From positions 1-42,691 of IMG/VR virus record IMGVR_UViG_3300008266_000117: a DNA stretch of 42,691 bases; one strand, given 5' to 3'. Of this stretch, positions 38,560 through 42,691 are shown in pieces (the first letter of the stretch is position 1; every line of letters starts with the position of its first letter). Below the pieces are notes generated by a model that was not told where the DNA came from, did no database searches, and worked only from the letters and a program-made list of their open reading frames with translations. The DNA is from a virus. A program made the translations under genes and the position numbers.

Positions 38560-39108
38560 ATGGCGGCGGCAACCAAGAAAATCAGGAAGCGGCGTTCGGA
38601 TAGGATCAAGCCAGGCAAGGCTCTCCTGCCCGAAGACTTGCGGCAGGTAACAGCGAAACACAGGCTTGCGCCACAGCCTCCCCGGAAGCCTGCGCCGGTC
38701 ATCACGACATCATCGCGGGTATCTAGGACCGATGTGCAAGAGCGGCTTATCAGGGCCATGAAGACGCTACGCGCTTTGCCGGATCGCGAAAAGCGGTTCT
38801 TCGTCGTCAAGTCATCGTCGCCGGACTATGTGCGGGAATACATGGACGCCTACGATCCAGATAACGACATCGCGCCGCGGTTCAATCCGACGCCCTCGGA
38901 TGTATCGGATTGCCTCACTGCGCTCTCCTGGGTGAGGCACCTCGACAAGAAGGCATGGCAGGTTCTTTGGTGGAGATCCTTCGACGTTTCCTTCGGTCTG
39001 ATCGCCAAATATATCGGCCGAAGTGACGAAACGGCGCGCAAACGTTTCGAGGAAGCCGTCACCGACGCATGGATAGCCGTGAATAACCCTAAGAAAGTGG
39101 CATGTTAG
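38560..39108 (+). CDS. DUF6362-like HTH protein, candidate late activator
   Basis: 182 residues. Basic N-terminus (KKIRKRRSDRIKPGK). The C-terminal ~70 residues (SDCLTALSWVRHLDKKAWQVLWWRSFDVSFGLIAKYIGRSDETARKRFEEAVTDAWIAVN) are an HTH of the DUF6362 type (L-x-W...R...W...I-A-x-x-x-G-x-S-x-x-T-A-x-x-x-F). It is the last gene before the 470-bp non-coding leader of the late block, the place where lambdoid phages keep Q. Role as late-gene activator is inferred from position. Confidence 0.65.
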   Translation: MAAATKKIRKRRSDRIKPGKALLPEDLRQVTAKHRLAPQPPRKPAPVITTSSRVSRTDVQERLIRAMKTLRALPDREKRFFVVKSSSPDYVREYMDAYDPDNDIAPRFNPTPSDVSDCLTALSWVRHLDKKAWQVLWWRSFDVSFGLIAKYIGRSDETARKRFEEAVTDAWIAVNNPKKVAC

Positions 39109-39120
39109 TAGAGAAAATGG

Positions 39121-39149
39121 TTGGCAAACTTGGCATTATCCAGCATTAT
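39121..39149 (+). promoter_or_regulatory. Candidate late promoter
   Basis: TTGGCA (39121-39126), 17 bp, CATTAT (39144-39149); predicted start near 39156, five bases before the first helix of structured RNA 2. A second pair (TTGGCA 39130, TGTAAG 39154) overlaps it. Confidence 0.45.
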
Positions 39150-39155
39150 TCGCTG

Positions 39156-39579
39156 TAAGATTGGTGATTTGCGTTTGAAGGTCACCAAAGCCAATTCGAG
39201 TTTGGAATGTGCAGCTCACGCCTGTTTCCGCTAAATCCGGTTAGGTTAAGCAGGCTACTTCGATGTGAATACCGGGTTCGCCCCATTCCAAAGCCAATCG
39301 GGAAGCCCGCTGGAGGTAGGAACCAGCAGCAGAGGGCCCACCTGCCAGAGGAAAACTACTGTTCTGGCTGAACGTGCGAGTAGCGCCGCACCTTCCCGAG
39401 CCAAACAAAGCCGCATAAGCGGTAGATATCCCACCGAGTGGGAAAGGGCGCCTGATCAGCGCTATCAACGTCGAGCCCTTGTGGCGGTTAAGCCTGCAAC
39501 GACGTGAAAGAAAAGCAGGTGGCCGGCCGGTAAGGCCTCAGTAGGAACCGGCGCAACGCGCGGCCGAAAGGCGGAGATC
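39156..39579 (+). ncRNA. Structured non-coding RNA candidate 2 (late leader)
   Basis: No credible coding frame in about 420 nt. Perfect or one-wobble helices: 39161-39168 with 39181-39188; 39201-39209 with 39284-39292 (9 bp); 39220-39224 with 39251-39255; GGG-UUCG-CCC at 39274-39283; 39298-39305 with 39392-39399 (8 bp), enclosing 39309-39313 with 39323-39327 and 39344-39350 with 39362-39368; 39411-39414 with 39419-39422; 39429-39434 with 39438-39443; 39444-39449 with 39475-39480; 39468-39473 with 39500-39505; 39526-39531 with 39547-39552. Crossing pairs give two pseudoknots (39356-39360 with 39379-39383; the 39468 helix). It runs into the next gene's SD. Family unknown. Confidence 0.7.
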
Positions 39580-39813
39580 ATGTACATCATCGAGCGTGAC
39601 CCCGCTATTGCCCAGCGGATTGTAGAAATTACCAACATCAAAACGCGCCACTGCAAGATAGGCAAGGTGCACATCAAGCCACCGAAGGGCTGGGGCGGCA
39701 TACCGAATTTCTCCATTCAACCGCCATATCGTGACACCACCGGCTGCCCGCCGATCGCGCCTTGGATGATGCCAGGCCATTGGTGCAACACAGCTTCCAA
39801 CGCCAGGAGCTAA
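39580..39813 (+). CDS. First gene after the structured leader, unknown
   Basis: 77 residues with SD GGCGGAG before ATG 39580. A beta-rich protein with several Pro, Trp and Cys (HCKIGKVHIKPPKGWGGIPNFSIQPP, PWMMPGHWC). No known motif. The start lies directly beneath the structured leader, so its translation may depend on leader folding. Confidence 0.6.
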   Translation: MYIIERDPAIAQRIVEITNIKTRHCKIGKVHIKPPKGWGGIPNFSIQPPYRDTTGCPPIAPWMMPGHWCNTASNARS

Positions 39814-39837
39814 CGCTTCACAGGGCGGAGAAAGACA

Positions 39838-40044
39838 ATGATCGAATGGGAAAAGTCAATCTGCGGTGACTTCGACCGCATAGACATAACCGCCCATCGC
39901 CATGATGACTGGTTGCGTATTGAAATGCGGGTTGGCCACGATGTCGAGCGCGTTCATATGCAGTTGCGCTCCACCGAAGCCGTCCGCGATCTATATTACG
40001 CCCTCGGCCGCTATCTGGACTGCCTGGATAAGGCGCAGAAGTAG
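39838..40044 (+). CDS. Hypothetical small protein
   Basis: 68 residues with SD GGGCGGAGAAAGAC before ATG. Beta strands then helix (ITAHRHDDWLRIEMRVGHDVERVHMQLRSTEAVRDLYYALGRYLDCLDK). Function unknown; sits between the structured leader and terminase genes. Confidence 0.65.
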   Translation: MIEWEKSICGDFDRIDITAHRHDDWLRIEMRVGHDVERVHMQLRSTEAVRDLYYALGRYLDCLDKAQK

Positions 40045-40119
40045 AATTCCATTCCAGCAAGTATCAAAAATCGCGGGCCTGTATCGGTAAGCGTGGAACA
40101 AAATTTCAAGGAGTGCGAC

Positions 40120-40274
40120 ATGATCGGCACTATCCTATTGATTATCCTCATTCTGATTTTGGTCGGCGCTCTCCCAAGCTGGGCCACTCAGCTAATTGGG
40201 GATACGGGCCATCGGGAGGCGTCGGCCTACTGGTGATCATCCTCGTCGTGCTGCTGCTCTTGGGGCGGATCTGA
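40120..40274 (+). pseudogene. DUF3309 membrane protein gene with frameshift
   Basis: SD AAGGAG precedes ATG 40120. The first frame gives MIGTILLIILILILVGALPSW (TM1) but then runs out of register and stops at 40236. Reading +1 relative from 40185 gives HSANWGYGPSGGVGLLVIIL then VVLLLLGRI, ending at 40274. Joined, they rebuild the DUF3309 pattern GALPSWP-HS-x-NWGYGPSGG-x-GLxLxxxxxLLLLGRI. One base is missing just after the TGG at 40180-40182. A 38-residue truncated peptide may still be made. Could be decay, sequencing error, or frameshifting. Confidence 0.75.
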
Positions 40275-40295
40275 AAATAATCATAGGAAATCAAT

Positions 40296-40730
40296 ATGGC
40301 CCGTGGCGGTAAACGAGAGGGCGCTGGCCGGCCCGCTGGAGCGCTCACCCAGAAGACGAGGGAGGTCGCCGAGCGGGCACTGGCAACCGGCATGACGCCT
40401 CTCGATGTTATGCTAGACAACATGCGGCATTTCCAACAGGTGGCCCTTGATGCCGAGTCCGTGCTCGAAGGACTGACAGCAGAAGAGTTTTCCGAGCAGG
40501 TGCCCACTGATGCCTCCCCGGAGGACCAGTTCAAGTTCCTCCTTGCCCAAGTCAAGAAGACGGTGGGCTTAAGGCAGGCCGCGCAAGACGCTGCACGGGA
40601 TGCAGCGCCGTACATTCATCCCAAGCTTAGCGCTACCGCCCACTCTGGCCCGAATGGTGGCCCGATCGAGTTCGTAGCCAAAGAACAGCGAGACGCAGCC
40701 GTTGCAGCCGCTACCCGCGCCGACAGCTGA
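40296..40730 (+). CDS. terS: Terminase small subunit
   Basis: 144 residues. MARGGKREGAGRPAGALTQKTREVAERALATGMTPLDVMLDNMR is the N-terminal pattern of small terminase/DNA-binding proteins in alphaproteobacterial podoviruses. A helical core (about 60-110) likely forms the ring. It recognises phage DNA and delivers it to TerL. It overlaps terL by 29 nt. Confidence 0.75.
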   Translation: MARGGKREGAGRPAGALTQKTREVAERALATGMTPLDVMLDNMRHFQQVALDAESVLEGLTAEEFSEQVPTDASPEDQFKFLLAQVKKTVGLRQAAQDAARDAAPYIHPKLSATAHSGPNGGPIEFVAKEQRDAAVAAATRADS

Positions 40731-42177
40731 GGACTTCGCATTCTCGCGGCTGATCTCCTATGCAGCCTATCAATGGCCCGGGTATCGAGACGCAGCGCAC
40801 CACAGGCTGATCGCGCGACATCTGGAGGCAGTCGAGCGGGGTGACATCAAGCGCCTCATGATCACGATGCCACCGCGGCACGGCAAGAGCATGCTGGCGT
40901 CGGAGTTCTTCCCGGCCTGGTATATCGGGCGGAACCCGGATCACTACGTGGTGACGGCCACATACGCACAGGAGCTTGCGGATGACTTCGGACGAAAAGT
41001 CAAGAATCAGATTGAAGATCCAACATTTGGAGCAATCTTCCCAGGCGTCACGCTTGCAGATGATTCAAAGTCGGCGAAACGCTTTCATATCGATGGCGTC
41101 GGCGCCGGGGGTTATGAGCACGGCACTAGCCAGCGTGGCGCTTTCTATGCTGTTGGTGTTGGTGGGCCGCTAACCGGCCGAGGCGCTCATCTCCTACTCA
41201 TTGATGACCCTGTCAAAAACCGGGAAGACGCTGAATCCGAGATAATCCGCAAGAAGACCAAGGACTGGTACACTTCCACCGCCTACACCCGGCTTATGCC
41301 TGGCGGCCGCATCGTCATCATTCAGACGCGCTGGCACGAGGATGACCTTGCCGGCTGGCTGCAGACTGAACACGGGCACGAAGACTGGACCATTCTCGAC
41401 CTACCGGCCATCAATGATGCTGGTGAGGCGCTTTGGCCGCAACAATACGACATCGAAGCTCTGGAGCAGATCAAGCGGGCTCTTCCGCCTCGTGACTGGT
41501 CAGCTCTATATCAGCAGAAGCCAAGCCCAGAGACGGGCGACTATTTCAAGCGCGAGTGGATCAATCTAACCGATTTCGTCCCTCCTCGCGAGCATATGCG
41601 GGTCTATGGCGGGTCCGACTACGCTGTCACGTCTGACGGCGGCGACTACACGGTACATGCCATCCTTGGACTTGATCCTGAGGGGCGCCCCTGGCTGCTG
41701 GACATGTGGAGACGACAAGCCAGTTCAGACGCCTGGGTGGATGCCTTCTGTGACCTCGTCATCAAGTGGAAGCCGATCGGATGGGGCGAAGAGACAGGCC
41801 AGATCAAGTCCGGTGTCGGGCCTTTCCTGTTGCGAAGGCAGCTTGAGCGAGGCGCCTATGTCGGGCGCGAGGCTTTCCCGACTAGAGGGGACAAGGCCGT
41901 CAGGGCTCAGTCATTCCGCGGTCTGATCGCTACTCGGGGCCTCTATATCAACAAGGACGCACCTTTCGTCAGTGACCTCATCAGCGAAATGATGAGCTTT
42001 CCAGTCGGCGTCCATGACGACCAGGTTGATGCGCTTGGCTTGATCGGCCAGCTGATCGACAGAATGAACGCCGGCAAGGCTGCAGAAAAGCCCAAGGCCA
42101 TCCCTGTTCCCCCTCCTGGCAAGTTCATTGCCCCGCCGCCTCCCTTGGCGCGATCATCGAAACGGATAAAGCTTTAG
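40702..42177 (+). CDS. terL: Terminase large subunit
   Basis: 491 residues. ATPase domain: Walker A PPRHGKS at about 54-60 and Walker B HLLLIDDP at about 160. The C-terminal nuclease domain begins near residue 295 with GGSDYAVTSDGGDYTVH, carrying the first metal-binding Asp. Headful terminases cut concatemers without a cos site, which agrees with a genome that closes in a gene. Start is TTG 40702 inside terS; no ATG is available. Its stop lies directly before the portal ATG. Confidence 0.92.
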   Translation: MQPLPAPTAEDFAFSRLISYAAYQWPGYRDAAHHRLIARHLEAVERGDIKRLMITMPPRHGKSMLASEFFPAWYIGRNPDHYVVTATYAQELADDFGRKVKNQIEDPTFGAIFPGVTLADDSKSAKRFHIDGVGAGGYEHGTSQRGAFYAVGVGGPLTGRGAHLLLIDDPVKNREDAESEIIRKKTKDWYTSTAYTRLMPGGRIVIIQTRWHEDDLAGWLQTEHGHEDWTILDLPAINDAGEALWPQQYDIEALEQIKRALPPRDWSALYQQKPSPETGDYFKREWINLTDFVPPREHMRVYGGSDYAVTSDGGDYTVHAILGLDPEGRPWLLDMWRRQASSDAWVDAFCDLVIKWKPIGWGEETGQIKSGVGPFLLRRQLERGAYVGREAFPTRGDKAVRAQSFRGLIATRGLYINKDAPFVSDLISEMMSFPVGVHDDQVDALGLIGQLIDRMNAGKAAEKPKAIPVPPPGKFIAPPPPLARSSKRIKL

Positions 42178-42691
42178 ATGACCGAAGCCCAATTCGAACA
42201 GCCAGATTTTGACCCGTCCATCAAGCCCGAAAGCTCGAAGGCGTGGCTCAACCTGATCGAAGACGCCGAAAAGGCGCTCAAGGACTGGCAGGACAAATCC
42301 GACAGCATCGACAAGAAGTTTGCCGACCTGTCCCGTCTGGCCGGCATCTCCCGCGATCGTGAGTTCCAGCTGTTCTGGGCGAACATCCAGGTGCTCGGCC
42401 CGTCGATCTATTCCCGGCCTCCTGTTCCTGTCGTCGTTCCCAGGTTTCGCAATCGCAAGCCCATTCCTCGGGCAGCATCGGAGCTTCTTGAACGTTCAAC
42501 ATCGGTGCAGTTCGAGAAGGAAGACATCGACTCCACGATGATCCTGATCCGCGATGACCTGACGCGCCTTGCAAGGGGCTGCGCATGGGTGCGGTATCAG
42601 GACACTGAGAAGAAGCGCGATCGGCTGTGCATCGAGCACAAGGACCGGCGTGACTGGCTTTGTGGGCCGGCTCGCAAGTGGAAAGAAGTTC
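42178..42691 (+). CDS. Portal protein, N-terminal part (continues at 1)
   Basis: Starts one base after terL stops. MTEAQFEQPDFDPSIKPESS then KAWLNLIEDAEKALKDWQDKSD is the amino end of the 782-residue portal whose remainder is at 1-1949. The frame stays open across the end-repeat, which shows the genome is circular. A helical start with WQDK and RLAGISRDREFQLFWANIQVLGPSIYSRPPVPVV is typical of podovirus portals of this size. Confidence 0.9.
   Translation, partial: MTEAQFEQPDFDPSIKPESSKAWLNLIEDAEKALKDWQDKSDSIDKKFADLSRLAGISRDREFQLFWANIQVLGPSIYSRPPVPVVVPRFRNRKPIPRAASELLERSTSVQFEKEDIDSTMILIRDDLTRLARGCAWVRYQDTEKKRDRLCIEHKDRRDWLCGPARKWKEV
42578..42691. repeat. Terminal repeat, right copy
   Basis: Exact copy of 1-114. 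See left copy; it lies in the portal gene. Confidence 0.95.

Noticed and set aside
39241-39507. Minus ORF 39241-39468 and plus ORF 39265-39507
   Set aside because: No SD, no conserved-looking protein sequence, and they cross the predicted RNA helices.
39156-39579. CRISPR array or tandem repeats
   Set aside because: The repeated short motifs (for example GTAGGAACC twice) are not regularly spaced and the pairing is complementary, not repetitive.

Overview
The window is a complete temperate, short-tailed (P22-like podovirus layout) phage genome from an alphaproteobacterial host, probably Rhizobiales. Bases 1-114 recur exactly at 42578-42691 and the portal reading frame runs across the join, so the molecule closes into a circle of 42,577 bp. 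Host evidence: high GC, a phage-borne GcrA homolog, a DUF3309 remnant, a DUF6362-like activator, and an attP carrying the 3' part of an alphaproteobacterial-type tRNA-Pro(CGG). Layout, in transcription order from the control region: (1) A lysogeny switch at about 29.5-31.2 kb has a minus-strand repressor, a plus-strand Cro-like gene and five copies of a 19-bp operator (AGTnGCA-N5-TGCnACT). Three copies lie between repressor and cro and two at the leftward early promoter. (2) The leftward early operon (29.5 to 19.7 kb, minus strand) is about 25 small genes, mostly joined by 4-bp ATGA or TGATG overlaps. It encodes a Rad52-type annealing protein, SSB, an HNH nuclease, an excisionase-like protein, a tyrosine integrase, a GIY-YIG-family protein and many unknowns; attP lies beyond the integrase. 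(3) The rightward early operon (31 to 39.1 kb, plus strand) holds a GIY-YIG-family protein, three tandem DUF551-like and two tandem Lar-like genes, an HNH homing endonuclease, a DUF1064 nuclease, a replication protein with iteron-like repeats inside its gene, GcrA, and a DUF6362-like HTH protein that may be the late activator. (4) The late block (39.1 kb, through the join, to 19.7 kb, plus strand) encodes terminase small and large subunits, portal, a degenerate SGNH protein, scaffold, major capsid, a decoration candidate, tail adaptor and hub proteins, a GNAT-like protein, an S74 chaperone-tailed protein, two ejection proteins, tail fibre, a SASA-type esterase, holin, SAR-type lysozyme and overlapping spanins. 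The most notable material is non-coding. Two gene-free stretches (about 29.79-30.10 kb and 39.16-39.58 kb) carry dense sets of perfect 6-9 bp complementary segments that nest into long-range helices and pseudoknots. Each has a plausible promoter just upstream; the first ends in a Rho-independent terminator, and the second leads directly into the ribosome binding site of the first gene of the late block. I do not recognise either as a known RNA class. They are the best candidates here for an undescribed system: structured phage RNAs, the second perhaps a leader of the late operon. Other points of interest are a capsid-region SGNH protein whose catalytic serine is glycine, an apparent AUC start codon behind a perfect Shine-Dalgarno sequence, a frameshifted DUF3309 gene, and a reverse-strand two-TM protein at the position where P22 carries sieA.
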